A stretch of DNA of 35,616 nucleotides, from contig CALWXQ010000015.1 of assembly GCA_944385545.1 (NCBI GenBank), forward strand, positions 1 through 35,616, written 5' to 3'. Source of the stretch: an uncultured Oscillospiraceae bacterium. GTDB lineage: Bacteria > Bacillota > Clostridia > Oscillospirales > Oscillospiraceae. The notes below the pieces were generated by a model. That model saw only the letters and a program-made list of their open reading frames with translations. It did not search any database and had not been told where the DNA came from. Below are positions 14,007-23,188 of the stretch, piece by piece (positions within the stretch are counted from its first letter, which is position 1; the number at the start of each line of letters is the position of its first letter). A program made the position numbers and the translations under genes.

Positions 14007-14066
14007 GCCCCCGGATCCCACCGGCGGTTTTCTGAACAGAATTTTTTGCATTTTTCAGAAAAGTAT

Positions 14067-14095
14067 TTGCCATTTTTGCGGTTATCCTATATAAT
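14067..14095 (+). promoter_or_regulatory. promoter of the AraC-type gene
   Basis: TTGCCA (14067-14072), 17 bp, TATAAT (14090-14095), 53 nt before the start codon. Confidence 0.8.
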
Positions 14096-14147
14096 GTATT
14101 TATGTCAACATTGTTGGCGCACGTTATGATCTTTTGGGGGGATTGCC

Positions 14148-15299
14148 GTGATCCGTAATCTGAACCAGGTGACTTTCCGGGACTTTGGCATCGTTCCGCC
14201 GGAGCGGACACAGTTGGCCCGGGATTCGGATAAGGGTGTTGCCGCTGTGTGGCAGCTGCCGCAGACGCAGGCACAGATTTATCGTGCCAGGTCTGAGACC
14301 TGGATCAGCTGCGGCAGCGGCACCAGCGTACTGTCCGTAAGCCAGGACGGAGAAATCTATCAGAATTTTTACCTGGACAAGACTGTGTGCGTCAAAAGCG
14401 GGGTGCTGTTCGGGCTGAGCTCTTTCCTGGGGGAGGCCACGGCCCTGGTGGCGGCGGTGACGGATCCGGAGCAGGTGGGCCAGCGGACGCTGGACAATCT
14501 GCGGATGGATTCCCATGTCCAGGTGGAGGGGATCTACACCTTTTTCTACCAGGAGAAGGAGCAGGGGTTCCTGTTTCCCGGGGAATCGCATCCCCTGGCG
14601 GAGCTGACCTATGTGGATCAAGGCGCGCTGCACTCCGTGGCGGATGGACAGGATCTGCTGCTGAAGCAGGGAGATCTGGTGATCTACGGCCCTGACCAAT
14701 GGCACATGCAGTATGCGGATATCGGTGTGGCGCCCCGGTTCATCACATTGTCCTTTGAAATCAAGGGGACGGATCTGAAGCCGCTGCTCAACCGCAAGTT
14801 CACCGCGCCTCAGAGGACGGTGACACTGCTGCAGAGCATGCTCCAGGAGCAGGAGCGCATGGACGATTACTCCGGCGGTATCATTCTGGCCCAGCTGAAC
14901 CAGCTGCTGCTGCTGCTCCTGCGGGAAGCAACCGCGCCCAAGGATCGGAAGCTCCAGACCGCCAGCGCGGTTCACAGCGAAAACGAGATCATCCGCCAGG
15001 CGCAGCAGTTTATCAGCGCCAACATCCGCCAGAAGCTCACCGTGCCCCTGGTGGCAAGACAGGTGGATGTAAGCCCCAGCTACCTGACGGCCCTGTTCCA
15101 CAAGAATCTTCAGATTTCCCCGGGAGAGTATATTCGCCGGATCAAGCTCCAGGAGAGCAAGCAGATGATCCGGGAAAACAACCTGAATTTCACCCAGATC
15201 GCGGCGGAGCTGCAATACTCCACTGTCCACCACTTCTCCCGCCAGTTCAAAGAGAAATTCGGCATCACGCCTACGGAATACGCGAAATCCGTTCGCTGA
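14148..15299 (+). CDS. AraC-family transcriptional regulator
   Basis: A 383-residue regulator. The C-terminal ~100 residues hold the two AraC helix-turn-helix units: VPLVARQVDVSPSYLTALF and FTQIAAELQYSTVHHFSRQ, ending in KFGITPTEYAKS. A cupin ligand-binding domain covers about 120-205 (HPLAELTYVDQGALH, QGDLVIYGPDQWHMQY). An extra N-terminal region of about 115 residues, with NFYLDKTVCVKSGVLFGL, looks like a second cupin-type fold. GTG 14148 follows GGGGGGAT by about 5 nt. The gene stands alone between its own promoter and terminator; its target is unknown. Confidence 0.88.
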   Translation: MIRNLNQVTFRDFGIVPPERTQLARDSDKGVAAVWQLPQTQAQIYRARSETWISCGSGTSVLSVSQDGEIYQNFYLDKTVCVKSGVLFGLSSFLGEATALVAAVTDPEQVGQRTLDNLRMDSHVQVEGIYTFFYQEKEQGFLFPGESHPLAELTYVDQGALHSVADGQDLLLKQGDLVIYGPDQWHMQYADIGVAPRFITLSFEIKGTDLKPLLNRKFTAPQRTVTLLQSMLQEQERMDDYSGGIILAQLNQLLLLLLREATAPKDRKLQTASAVHSENEIIRQAQQFISANIRQKLTVPLVARQVDVSPSYLTALFHKNLQISPGEYIRRIKLQESKQMIRENNLNFTQIAAELQYSTVHHFSRQFKEKFGITPTEYAKSVR

Positions 15300-15300
15300 A

Positions 15301-15336
15301 AAAATGCGTGCGCATCCATTGGGATGCGCACGTTTT
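15301..15336 (+). terminator. terminator of the AraC-type gene
   Basis: CGTGCGCATCC (15307-15317), short loop, GGATGCGCACG (15322-15332), then TTTT. The A-tract on the other side makes it usable for the minus-strand HPt operon too. Confidence 0.8.
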
Positions 15337-15363
15337 GTGATATGGGGGTTGCGCCCGGGGCAG

Positions 15364-15717
15364 TTACAGTGCGTTGATGGCTTGCAGGACGGACTGGTAG
15401 GTCTGGATGAGGGCGGGGAGCTTTTCGGCGGCGGCAGTGAGATGGCCGCTCCGGAGATCTTCGGTAATGGCGCTGGCCTGGCCGAACAGGGGCTTTATGG
15501 ACAGACTCCCTGCCACGCCCTTGAGCGTGTGAGCGGCGGCATAGGCGGCGGAAGCGTCGCCTGCCTCCATGGCCTGGAGCAGCTTGGCATGATTCGGATC
15601 CTGAGGGAAGCGCAGAAGAAACTTGAGCATCAGCGCTTCGTTGCCCATGAACCGTCCCAGGGCCTCCTGGGTGTCAATGCCTGCCTGCTGCAATTGCTGC
15701 AATTTGCTGGTTTCCAT
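15364..15717 (-). CDS. stand-alone HPt phosphotransfer protein
   Basis: A 117-residue four-helix histidine phosphotransfer domain. His63 in AAHTLKGVAGSL is the expected phosphate-carrying residue. Such proteins pass phosphate between the receiver domains of hybrid kinases and response regulators. ATG 15717 overlaps the TAA of the upstream REC-HD-GYP gene by one base, with GGAGGAGAC as ribosome binding site, so the two are made together. A hybrid kinase lies at 18393-20963 in the same orientation. Confidence 0.88.
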   Translation of the reverse strand: METSKLQQLQQAGIDTQEALGRFMGNEALMLKFLLRFPQDPNHAKLLQAMEAGDASAAYAAAHTLKGVAGSLSIKPLFGQASAITEDLRSGHLTAAAEKLPALIQTYQSVLQAINAL

Positions 15718-16796
15718 TATTTATTGTCTCCTCCTGTCGGGGTGTAGAACTGGATCAGGGTGGACTCCGCCTGCTTGAAATGGTGCAGCAGCTCCGGATT
15801 GAAGGCACCGCACTGGCCGCGCTGGATCATATCCATGGCATCAGAGGGCTGGAAAGCGTCCTTGTAGCACCGCTTGCTGACCAGAGCGTCGTAGACGTCA
15901 GCCAGGGCGACGATCTGTGTCCAGATGGGCGTTTCGTTTCCCTTCAGGCCGTGGGGGTAGCCCCGGCCATCCCAGCGCTCATGGTGGTGCATGGCAATGT
16001 CGTAGGCGTACTGATAGGCGGAGTGATTGCGCATTTGGGGGATCTGAGACAGAAGCTCCGCGCCCTTGACCGTGTGGGTCTTCATCAGCTCAAATTCTTC
16101 CGCGGTCAGCCGCCCGGGCTTGTTCAAAATAGCGTCGGAAATGGAGATCTTTCCCACATCGTGGGTGATGGAGGCCAGACCGATCAAATCGATCTGCTCC
16201 TTGGTCAGTTCCGCACCCAAGGGGGTGGTGCGCAGCAGGTGGCAGGTGATGTCCCGGATCCTGCGGACGTGGGCACCGGACTCGTCGCTTCGGAATTCGA
16301 TGGCGGTGGCCAGGGCCTCCACCATGCCCACGCTCATCTGGGCCAGCTGCTTGGTCTGCTGCAACAGCTGATTCTGCTGGCGTATCACTTCCGCGCTGAG
16401 CTCTCGCCGTGCGCGGAACAGCTCCATCACCGAGTCTACCCGGCGCTGTACCACATAGGGTACCACAGGCTTGGAGATCACGTCCATGACCCCCAGCTTG
16501 TAGGCCTGGTGAACAATGTCATCATCCGGGGAGGCGGTGATCAGGAAGAAGGGGATCCGATCCGTCAGGCCCAGGCTTTTCATACGCCGCAGAACCTCGA
16601 TGCCGTTCATCCGGGGCATGACCACATCCAGCAATACAGCGCAGAGGCTGTCGCCCAGCGCCAGGATTTTATCGATACCTTCGTCGCCGTCCTCCGCTTC
16701 GGCAATGGCGTAGGCGGTGGAGAACAGGTTCTCCAGAATGGCGCGATTCAACGCGTCATCATCTACGATCAAAATGGTTTCTTGATCGATATGCAT
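15717..16796 (-). CDS. response regulator with HD-GYP c-di-GMP phosphodiesterase domain
   Basis: A 359-residue two-domain protein. The receiver domain (1-125) has the acidic pocket VDDD and the phosphoacceptor Asp57 in LLDVVMP, plus Lys109. The linker is a coiled coil. The HD-GYP domain (about 155-345) keeps HDVGK (His212/Asp213), the MHHHERWDGRGYP run (His270-272, GYP 279-281) and ALADVYDAL, so it should hydrolyse c-di-GMP. ATG 16796 has GGAGG upstream. It is between the GGDEF cyclase and the HPt gene. Confidence 0.93.
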   Translation of the reverse strand: MHIDQETILIVDDDALNRAILENLFSTAYAIAEAEDGDEGIDKILALGDSLCAVLLDVVMPRMNGIEVLRRMKSLGLTDRIPFFLITASPDDDIVHQAYKLGVMDVISKPVVPYVVQRRVDSVMELFRARRELSAEVIRQQNQLLQQTKQLAQMSVGMVEALATAIEFRSDESGAHVRRIRDITCHLLRTTPLGAELTKEQIDLIGLASITHDVGKISISDAILNKPGRLTAEEFELMKTHTVKGAELLSQIPQMRNHSAYQYAYDIAMHHHERWDGRGYPHGLKGNETPIWTQIVALADVYDALVSKRCYKDAFQPSDAMDMIQRGQCGAFNPELLHHFKQAESTLIQFYTPTGGDNK

Positions 16797-16840
16797 GATT
16801 TTCCTCCGTTTATCTCTTTGGGCAGGGCAAGTCCTTTTGT

Positions 16841-18031
16841 TTACATGTTTTCTTCGGTGGAAGGGGAATCGCTGTTACCGCAGGAGCACCTTCTTTCGTG
16901 GAAGGCCCGCTTGCGGGCGTACATGTTCAGATCCATTTCCCGGAAGAAGGCTTCGACGCAATCCTGGGTGTACTCTGCCGAACCCATGGATACCATAATG
17001 GGGCAGGGGAGGGGGGAGTGGCGGTTAAAGCTGGCAAGATCCTGCTCGATTCGCTGTTCAACCAGTGAGCACATTTCGTCAGTGGAGTTTTCCAGCAGGA
17101 TTATGAACTCGTCTCCTCCGTAACGGGCCACTACGTCAGTCTTTCTGACGGTGGATTGCAGAATCCGGGCCAGGGCAATGAGAACCTCATCGCCGATCTG
17201 GTGTCCGAAGGTGTCGTTGGTGTTCTTGAAGTTATTGACATCCAGCATGATACCGTGAATCCGCACGCCTTTTTCCCGCTGCTTGTGCAGGTATTCCGTA
17301 TACTGCACCAGGTAGCTGCGGTTATAAAGATTGGTAAGCACGTCCATGAAGGAGTGCTCGTCCTTCAGGTGCAGGTACAGGCTGGTCATGCCGTAGGCCA
17401 CCGACGGCCAAATGGTGCTGATGCCGTAGAAGGCAAATTGCAGCAGATTGCCCACCACGATGGGAATCAGGAAGGAGATCAGGGGCATGAACACATGGGG
17501 GCTGCGCTTGCGGAACCGGAAGATTACCGTGGCACTGTGGATCAGGTAGAGGTTGGAAACCAGGTAGGTCAGAAGCACATGACGGGTGCGGCTGTAGTAA
17601 TTGTCCGAAGTGACGGAGAAGAAGATGGGGACGAACAGGTTGACAACGCACATCACACAGATGCAGATTGCCGGAATGCTCAGGATGAAGTAAAGAGTAT
17701 GCCGGGGGCGGGTGCTGTACAGCCGGGAATTGACGAAGATGCACCAGGTGTAGGCAAAGACGGAGCTGAAGGCAAACAGCAGACTGTTCAGCACAAGGGC
17801 CAATTGCCGCGCGCCGGGGAATTGAGCACCGTCTATGTAGAAGCTCAGGGATTCGATGATACACAGGAACATGCAGGTATAGCACATGGCAATGAACAGA
17901 CCGCTGCCGCGACCGGCGGCGTGGTTGCGGCGGTGCCAATTGGTCAGAATCAAAAAGACCAGAAATGCGCCCATGCCGTTGGCGGACAGAATCTGGGGGA
18001 GATTAACGGAAGAAGCGCTTGAAATAAGCAA
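16841..18031 (-). CDS. membrane diguanylate cyclase (GGDEF)
   Basis: A 396-residue protein that would make c-di-GMP. The N-terminal ~215 residues hold about seven hydrophobic helices, an input domain with no family I can name. The GGDEF domain follows (about 225-375): LTNLYNRSYL, MLDVNNFKNTNDTFGHQIGDEVL and the active-site GGDEF at residues 305-309. RKTD sits exactly five residues before it, a product-inhibition I-site. The start is taken as TTG 18031, since AAAGGAG lies 8 nt upstream and no better ATG exists. The tail ends with a Cys/Ser-rich segment. It is followed 44 nt later by the c-di-GMP-degrading HD-GYP gene. Confidence 0.88.
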   Translation of the reverse strand: MLISSASSVNLPQILSANGMGAFLVFLILTNWHRRNHAAGRGSGLFIAMCYTCMFLCIIESLSFYIDGAQFPGARQLALVLNSLLFAFSSVFAYTWCIFVNSRLYSTRPRHTLYFILSIPAICICVMCVVNLFVPIFFSVTSDNYYSRTRHVLLTYLVSNLYLIHSATVIFRFRKRSPHVFMPLISFLIPIVVGNLLQFAFYGISTIWPSVAYGMTSLYLHLKDEHSFMDVLTNLYNRSYLVQYTEYLHKQREKGVRIHGIMLDVNNFKNTNDTFGHQIGDEVLIALARILQSTVRKTDVVARYGGDEFIILLENSTDEMCSLVEQRIEQDLASFNRHSPLPCPIMVSMGSAEYTQDCVEAFFREMDLNMYARKRAFHERRCSCGNSDSPSTEENM

Positions 18032-18130
18032 ACAAAAAACTCCTTTCTAAAGGGAGTGGGCAAAAATGCCTGCAACGACGGAGAGGGAAGACGGGACTGA
18101 AACTCTGCTGGCAACGGTATTTCTACACCT

Positions 18131-18158
18131 ATTATAGCAGTTGGAATAAAAAATACAA
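18131..18158 (-). promoter_or_regulatory. promoter of the GGDEF-HD-GYP-HPt operon
   Basis: On the minus strand TTGTAT (18158-18153), 16 bp, TATAAT (18136-18131), about 100 nt before the cyclase start. Confidence 0.7.
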
Positions 18159-18209
18159 CTGGTTTTTTTATAACTGGAACAGCCCGGCGTGCCGGCTGGT
18201 TCCGCCCCC

Positions 18210-18243
18210 GGCCTGCCCCAGCCGGGGAAGCCTGGGGCAGGCC
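18210..18243. repeat. perfect 12-bp inverted repeat downstream of the hybrid kinase
   Basis: GGCCTGCCCCAG (18210-18221) and CTGGGGCAGGCC (18232-18243) with a 10-nt loop. It lies beyond the kinase stop on the minus strand and lacks a T-tract. It may be a weak or Rho-type end signal. Confidence 0.5.
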
Positions 18244-18304
18244 TCACGCTGACACGGAGGGGGGGTACGCATACTGACGGTTACGGACAATGCCGTTTTC
18301 TTTG

Positions 18305-18381
18305 GGGAGCTCTGAATCAATCGCCCGCGGCTGAGCCAAAATCTCTCGGCATTCGCCCTTGCCGATTTCATCAGAGCTTCC
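18305..18381 (+). repeat. MITE-like element, copy 5 (77-bp internal deletion form)
   Basis: It begins GGGAGCTCTGA and ends TCAGAGCTTCC, and both end regions match the full-length copies (GAATCAATCGCCCGCGGCTGA; CTTGCCGATTTCATCAGAG), but the central hairpin is missing. Flanks are TTTG (18301-18304) and TTCG (18382-18385), one mismatch apart. It lies 11 bp beyond the stop codon of the hybrid kinase. Confidence 0.82.
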
Positions 18382-18392
18382 TTCGGTTTGCG

Positions 18393-20963
18393 TCAATGTT
18401 CAGCGCGCAGGAAAAGATTCCGCAGCAGTCGGAGCAGCTCGTGCATGTCCAAGGGCTTGGATACGTGGCCGTCCATGCCGCATTCCAGGCACCGCTGGAT
18501 GTCTTCGGAGAAGGCGTCGGCGGTCATGGCGATGACGGGGATGTCCCGGTCGGGACGATCCAGGCTCCGCAAGGCCTGGGTGGCCTGATAGCCGTCCATA
18601 ACAGGCATGCGCAGATCCATCAGGATGGCGTCATAGAAGCCGGGCGGGGACTGGAGGAAAGCGTCTACGCAAAGCTGGCCGTTCTCCGCTCGCTCCACCT
18701 GGAAGCCCACCGCGCTCAGCAGCGCCTCGGCAATCTCCCAGTTCAGGTCGTTGTCCTCGGCGATCAGCAGCCGCTTGCCGGTGAAATCCTGCTCCTGGGC
18801 TTCCACCGCATCGGGCACGTCGCCCTGATCCGCAAAGCGGAGCAAGCCATAATATAGGGTGGATTTGAACAGCGGCTTGGAGATAAAACCACGGATCCCC
18901 GCCGCCCGGGCCTCGGCTTCGATATCGCTCCAGTCGTAGGCGGAGATCAGCAGCAGCGGCACGTGATCGCCTACGGTTTCGCGCAGACGGCGGGCCGTCT
19001 CAATGCCGTCCATGCCGGGCATTTTCCAATCCAGCAGAATCACCTGGTAGTCCAGGCTCTGACTGCGGCGCAGACGGGCCATTTCCAGAGCGCCTTGGCC
19101 ACTGGTGGCGTATTCGGCCTCCACGCCGATCTCTTTTAGGGAGGCTACGGCGCTTTGGCAGAGTTCTTCGTTATCGTCAACCAGAAGCATGCGCCAAGCG
19201 GGCAGGCACATGGTTTCCGCCGGCTGGGAGACCCGCTCCAGATCCAGGGTCACATGGAAGGTGGTGCCTACGTCCGGCTCGCTGGTCAGCTCGATGGTGC
19301 CCTGCATCTGGTCAACGATGTACTTGGTAATGGTCATGCCCAGACCGGTGCCCTCCGTCTTTTGCACCCGCAGCCGATCCTCCCGGACAAAGGATTCAAA
19401 GATCCGCTTTTGGAACTCCGGCGACATGCCGATGCCGGTATCCTTGACCCAGAAGTGGGTTCTGATAAAATCGCTGCCCTCGGGAGAATCCTCCTGCCGC
19501 AGCGTGACTTGAATGGATCCGCCTTCGGGGGTGAACTTCATGGCGTTGGACAGCAGGTTCAAAAGCACCTGATTCAGCCGGACGCCGTCGCACAGAACGT
19601 ACTCGCACTGGATATCATAAATGAAGATATCGAAGGTCTGCCGCTTCATTTTCACCTGGGGCTGGATGATGCTGACGATGCTCTCGGTGGTTTCCTGGAG
19701 GGATACCGGGTTCAGATTCAGGGTCAGCTTTCCACTTTCGATTTTGGACATATCCAGCACGTCGTTGATCAGCCCCAGAAGATGCTTGCTGGACAGAGCG
19801 ATCTTGCGCAGACAGTCCTGCACCTGCTCTTTCTTGTCCAGATTGGCGGCGGCGATGGCGGTCATGCCTACGATGGCGTTCATAGGCGTTCGGATATCGT
19901 GGCTCATATTGGACAGGAATTCGCTTTTCGCCCGGTTGGCCTGCTCGGCGGCCTGCTGCGCCTGAGCCACCGCCCGCAGCTGCTGCTGCGTCATGCGGTA
20001 GTATATCAGGAACAGGATCAGAAGCAGGCTCAGCAGGATCGCGCAGCCGCCCAGGGTGGAGATTACCCGCTTGCTGCCCAGCTGGGAAATGGCGTCATCC
20101 AAAGCGCCGTGGGGCATGACCATGACGAGGTACCATTCGGAATTGGGCAGGGGGGAGCAGTAGATGTGGCGGTTCTGGCCCTCCACGCTGAGGGAGAAGG
20201 AATAATCCTCTCCTTTTTCCAAAGCCGCGCCCATGGCATCCACCGCTTCCTGGGGGGTGGTGTCTTCAAAGGAGCAGTGCTCCAGCAGCCAGGAGTAGTA
20301 GCTGTCGCCGGAGATGCTGTAATTGCGCAGAATGAAGCTGCCGTCCTTGCGGATGATGTGGGCGAAGAACAGCGAGCCGTCGGCGTCCAGGGACATGGAT
20401 TCGTTGATATAGTCGATGGGCAGACCGGCTACCAGCGCGGTGCAGATCTGGCCGTCTTCCATGGGATAGCCCACCGAGTACGGATGTCCCACCGAAATGC
20501 CCAGCAGCAAGAACCGCTCGCCGGAATCGGATACGCCCACGGCCACTTTTTTCTCGCCCAGGTTCAGAGAGGCAAGGAAGGGCTCCTTGTTGAGGATCGT
20601 CAGAGGCGTTCCGTAAATCACGTCGGTATAGCCGCTGGTGGAGCAGGTGGCAAGGTAGGAAAAACCGCGAACCTTTGCCGCTTCCGCCAGGTCGGAGACC
20701 ATCTGAGGATTCCGTTGGGTGTGGGACGCGGGGGGAACGCGCTCAACGATGCCCTCTATCTGGGAAAGGCGCAGATCGATAATGGAACTGAAGTGCAGCT
20801 GCTGCTGGGCCGTCATCTCCTCCATGTACAGCTCGCCCACTTCGGTGATGGTGTCCCGGCTTTCTTGGAGCATAAACGAGGTCATCCAAGCAAAGACGGC
20901 CGCTGCCAGCAGCGTCAGCACCAGCAGGCTCAGCCAGAGGAATCGTGTGGTTTTGTTCTTCAT
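18393..20963 (-). CDS. hybrid sensor histidine kinase with two receiver domains
   Basis: An 856-residue membrane kinase. A helix at 8-30 and another at about 300-322 enclose an extracellular sensor domain of the Cache-like kind. The kinase core follows: H-box [14 protein letters not shown] with His355, N-box [14 protein letters not shown], then [10 protein letters not shown] and GTGLGMTI. Two receiver domains end the protein, with phosphoacceptors Asp645 ([12 protein letters not shown]) and Asp783 ([12 protein letters not shown]). ATG 20963 has GGGAGGGAC upstream. No HPt domain is fused, and a stand-alone HPt is encoded nearby at 15364, a natural partner. Confidence 0.93.
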   Translation of the reverse strand: MKNKTTRFLWLSLLVLTLLAAAVFAWMTSFMLQESRDTITEVGELYMEEMTAQQQLHFSSIIDLRLSQIEGIVERVPPASHTQRNPQMVSDLAEAAKVRGFSYLATCSTSGYTDVIYGTPLTILNKEPFLASLNLGEKKVAVGVSDSGERFLLLGISVGHPYSVGYPMEDGQICTALVAGLPIDYINESMSLDADGSLFFAHIIRKDGSFILRNYSISGDSYYSWLLEHCSFEDTTPQEAVDAMGAALEKGEDYSFSLSVEGQNRHIYCSPLPNSEWYLVMVMPHGALDDAISQLGSKRVISTLGGCAILLSLLLILFLIYYRMTQQQLRAVAQAQQAAEQANRAKSEFLSNMSHDIRTPMNAIVGMTAIAAANLDKKEQVQDCLRKIALSSKHLLGLINDVLDMSKIESGKLTLNLNPVSLQETTESIVSIIQPQVKMKRQTFDIFIYDIQCEYVLCDGVRLNQVLLNLLSNAMKFTPEGGSIQVTLRQEDSPEGSDFIRTHFWVKDTGIGMSPEFQKRIFESFVREDRLRVQKTEGTGLGMTITKYIVDQMQGTIELTSEPDVGTTFHVTLDLERVSQPAETMCLPAWRMLLVDDNEELCQSAVASLKEIGVEAEYATSGQGALEMARLRRSQSLDYQVILLDWKMPGMDGIETARRLRETVGDHVPLLLISAYDWSDIEAEARAAGIRGFISKPLFKSTLYYGLLRFADQGDVPDAVEAQEQDFTGKRLLIAEDNDLNWEIAEALLSAVGFQVERAENGQLCVDAFLQSPPGFYDAILMDLRMPVMDGYQATQALRSLDRPDRDIPVIAMTADAFSEDIQRCLECGMDGHVSKPLDMHELLRLLRNLFLRAEH

Positions 20964-21117
20964 AGTCCCTCCCTCTTTGCCTTGCTCCGGGGAGCGCCAG
21001 CTGCCCCAGCCATAGAACCGCTCCCCCTGCCGAAGCCCAAGGCAAACCGCCCCGGCGGGAGGAAAACGCTGATTCCGGGCAGGAAACGGCGGATAGTCCG
21101 TTCCCTTATGTGCGTAT
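20964..21117. other. leader region of the hybrid kinase, no gene seen
   Basis: About 150 bp between the kinase start and its promoter, GC-rich with short inverted repeats, and no open frame with a ribosome binding site. It would be transcribed as a long 5' leader. Confidence 0.45.
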
Positions 21118-21146
21118 ATTATACGGCCAATAACATTTAATTACAA
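21118..21146 (-). promoter_or_regulatory. promoter of the hybrid kinase
   Basis: On the minus strand TTGTAA (21146-21141), 17 bp, TATAAT (21123-21118). Confidence 0.72.
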
Positions 21147-21184
21147 ACCAAATCTTTCCATTTTGACAAAACTTCCGGCAAGAA

Positions 21185-21227
21185 CCGGTTTCGCGAGGGG
21201 AAGCCGGTATGCCCCTTGCGAAACCGG
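21185..21227. repeat. 16-bp inverted repeat overlapping the ymdB promoter
   Basis: Arms 21185-21200 (CCGGTTTCGCGAGGGG) and 21212-21227 (CCCCTTGCGAAACCGG) pair with one mismatch. The second arm contains the -35 box of the ymdB promoter, so it could be an operator or a transcribed hairpin of an upstream signal. Confidence 0.6.
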
Positions 21228-21244
21228 GGATCCTGGTGTATAAT
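21216..21244 (+). promoter_or_regulatory. promoter of the ymdB-sbcD-sbcC-like operon
   Basis: TTGCGA (21216-21221), 17 bp, TATAAT (21239-21244). Confidence 0.72.
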
Positions 21245-21356
21245 ACGTTGTACGCAGCAGCGCCGACAGGCTTGAACGCCGGGGCTGTTTCGCGTCTACC
21301 TCCGGAGCCCGGAACGGGAGACGGAGAAACCGGTGAATTTGCGGGGAGGCTGACCG

Positions 21357-22133
21357 ATGGATTGGAAAGTGCTGGCTGCGGGAGATGTGGTAGGCGGACC
21401 CGGCCTGCAATGTATTCGCCGCAACCTGCGCGGGCTTAAGCAGGAGCTGGGCGCGGATTTTGTGGTGGTCAACGGAGAAAATGCCGCTGTGGTGGGGATT
21501 ACCCCGGATCAGGCGGAGGATATTTTTGATGCCGGAGCGGACGTGATCACCCTGGGCAACCATACCTGGAGCAAGCGGGAGATCGTAAATTATATGGACG
21601 ACTGCTCCCGGATCCTGCGCCCGGCCAATTACGCCCCCCAGGCGCCGGGGATCGGGTGGAACGTGTATGAGACCCAGGCGGGTGCCGTGGCGGTGATCGA
21701 CTTGATCGGCCGGTGCGGCATGGATTACGGCCCGGACAACCCCTTTTTGCTGGTGGATAAGATTCTGAAGAAGATCCAGGCCCGGATCATTCTGGTGGAG
21801 CTTCACGCTGAGGCGACCTCGGAGAAGCTGGCCATGGGCTATATGCTGGACGGCAGGATCAGCGCCCTGTGGGGCACCCATACCCACGTGCCTACGGCGG
21901 ACGCCAGAGTGCTGCCAAAGGGTACGGGCTATGTGACGGATCTGGGCATGACCGGCCCCCGGGAATCGGTGCTGGGGATCCGGCCGGAGCTGTCCATCGC
22001 CAGGTTCCGGGGGGATCTGCCGGAGCGTTACCGGTGGGCGGAGGGGCCGTCGAAGCTGGAAGCGGTGCTCTTTACCATCGATGCCCGGACAGGAAGATGC
22101 CGCAAGGCGGAAAGGGTGGACAAATGGGACTGA
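21357..22133 (+). CDS. ymdB: YmdB-family metallophosphoesterase
   Basis: A 258-residue di-metal phosphodiesterase; the family hydrolyses 2',3'-cyclic nucleotides and affects biofilm and motility choice in Bacillus. Metal ligands are in GDVVG (Asp10), NGEN (Glu41/Asn42), GNHTW (Asn68/His69), ELHAEATSEK and GTHTHVPTAD. The late GMTGP is also typical. GGGGAGG precedes ATG 21357. It overlaps the next gene by 10 nt and heads a three-gene overlapping operon. Confidence 0.94.
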   Translation: MDWKVLAAGDVVGGPGLQCIRRNLRGLKQELGADFVVVNGENAAVVGITPDQAEDIFDAGADVITLGNHTWSKREIVNYMDDCSRILRPANYAPQAPGIGWNVYETQAGAVAVIDLIGRCGMDYGPDNPFLLVDKILKKIQARIILVELHAEATSEKLAMGYMLDGRISALWGTHTHVPTADARVLPKGTGYVTDLGMTGPRESVLGIRPELSIARFRGDLPERYRWAEGPSKLEAVLFTIDARTGRCRKAERVDKWD

Positions 22134-23188
22134 AAATACTGCACAGCGCCGACTGGCATCTGGATTCTCCCTTTGCCGGTTTCGCCGGGGAGCAGCAGCG
22201 CTTTTTGAAGCAGGAGCAGAGCCGGATCCCGGAAAAAGTGGCGCAAATGTGCCGGCGGGAGGGCTGCGACCTGATGCTCCTCAGCGGCGACATTCTGGAC
22301 GGAAAAGCCGGACGGGAGACCCTGGAAGGGCTGAAACGGGAGCTGGGCCGTTGCGGCGTGCCGGTGTTCATCGCGCCGGGCAACCATGATTTCGTGGGGC
22401 CGGGCAGCCCCTGGTTGGAGGAGGACTGGCCGTCGAACGTGTTCATTTTTACCGGCGGCGTGGAGGCGGTGGACATTGCCGCCCTGGACTGCCGGATCTA
22501 CGGCGGCGGCTTCCGGAGTATGGACTGCCCGCCTATGCTGGAGCGTTTCCGGGCGGAGGGAGGCCGGCGCTATACCCTGGGCGTATTTCACGGGGATCCC
22601 ACTCAGAAGGCGTCTCCTTACAATCCCATAACCGCCGCACAGGCCCGGGATTCCGGCCTGCAATACCTGGCCTTGGGTCATATCCACAAGGTGGGGGCGT
22701 TCCGGGCGGGGCAGACCCTTTGCGCCTGGCCCGGCTGCCCCATGGGCCGGGGCTGGGACGAAACCGGGGAGAAGGGCGTGTGTATCGTTACCTTGTCCGA
22801 TACCGCCCAGGTACAGGCGGTGAGCCTGGATACCCCACGCTTCCATCAGCTGGAGGCGGATATCACCGGCGGTGCGGAGGAAGCGCTGGAACGGCTACTC
22901 CCCGGCGCCGGCGGGACGGACTTTTTCAGGATCCGGCTCACAGGCCGGGCAGAGGTGGATCTTGGGGCGCTGAAGGCCCGGTTCGCCGCGTTCCCCAATC
23001 TGGAGCTGGTGGATCATACCCGGCCTGCCGGGGACCTTTGGGCAGACGCCGGAGAGGATACCCTGGAGGGGGTCTATTTTCGCATGCTGCGCCAGGGCAT
23101 GCTGGAGGATCCGGATAACGCGGAGCAATACCGTCTGGCGGCGGAAATCTCCCGCAGCCTTTTGGAGGGGAGGGAGGTTGCTTTATGA
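22124..23188 (+). CDS. SbcD/YhaO-like DNA repair exonuclease (metallophosphoesterase)
   Basis: A 354-residue calcineurin-type nuclease. Motifs: SADWHLDSPF (residues 8-17), LLSGDILDG, PGNHDF, GVFHGDP and ALGHIHK, the standard Mre11/SbcD metal ligands. The C-terminal ~120 residues would bind the ATPase partner. It is shorter than E. coli SbcD and closer to Bacillus YhaO. ATG 22124 lies inside the end of ymdB and its own TGA overlaps the start of the ATPase gene in ATGA, so the nuclease and ATPase are coupled. Confidence 0.88.
   Translation: MGLKILHSADWHLDSPFAGFAGEQQRFLKQEQSRIPEKVAQMCRREGCDLMLLSGDILDGKAGRETLEGLKRELGRCGVPVFIAPGNHDFVGPGSPWLEEDWPSNVFIFTGGVEAVDIAALDCRIYGGGFRSMDCPPMLERFRAEGGRRYTLGVFHGDPTQKASPYNPITAAQARDSGLQYLALGHIHKVGAFRAGQTLCAWPGCPMGRGWDETGEKGVCIVTLSDTAQVQAVSLDTPRFHQLEADITGGAEEALERLLPGAGGTDFFRIRLTGRAEVDLGALKARFAAFPNLELVDHTRPAGDLWADAGEDTLEGVYFRMLRQGMLEDPDNAEQYRLAAEISRSLLEGREVAL

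Noticed and set aside
12645-14051. Open frame opposite obgE
   Set aside because: Shadow of a highly conserved GTPase gene.
19155-21140. Long open frame on the plus strand opposite the hybrid kinase
   Set aside because: Low-complexity His/Gly/Gln-rich translation, no ribosome binding site, and the minus-strand kinase has clear motifs. It is a GC-bias shadow.
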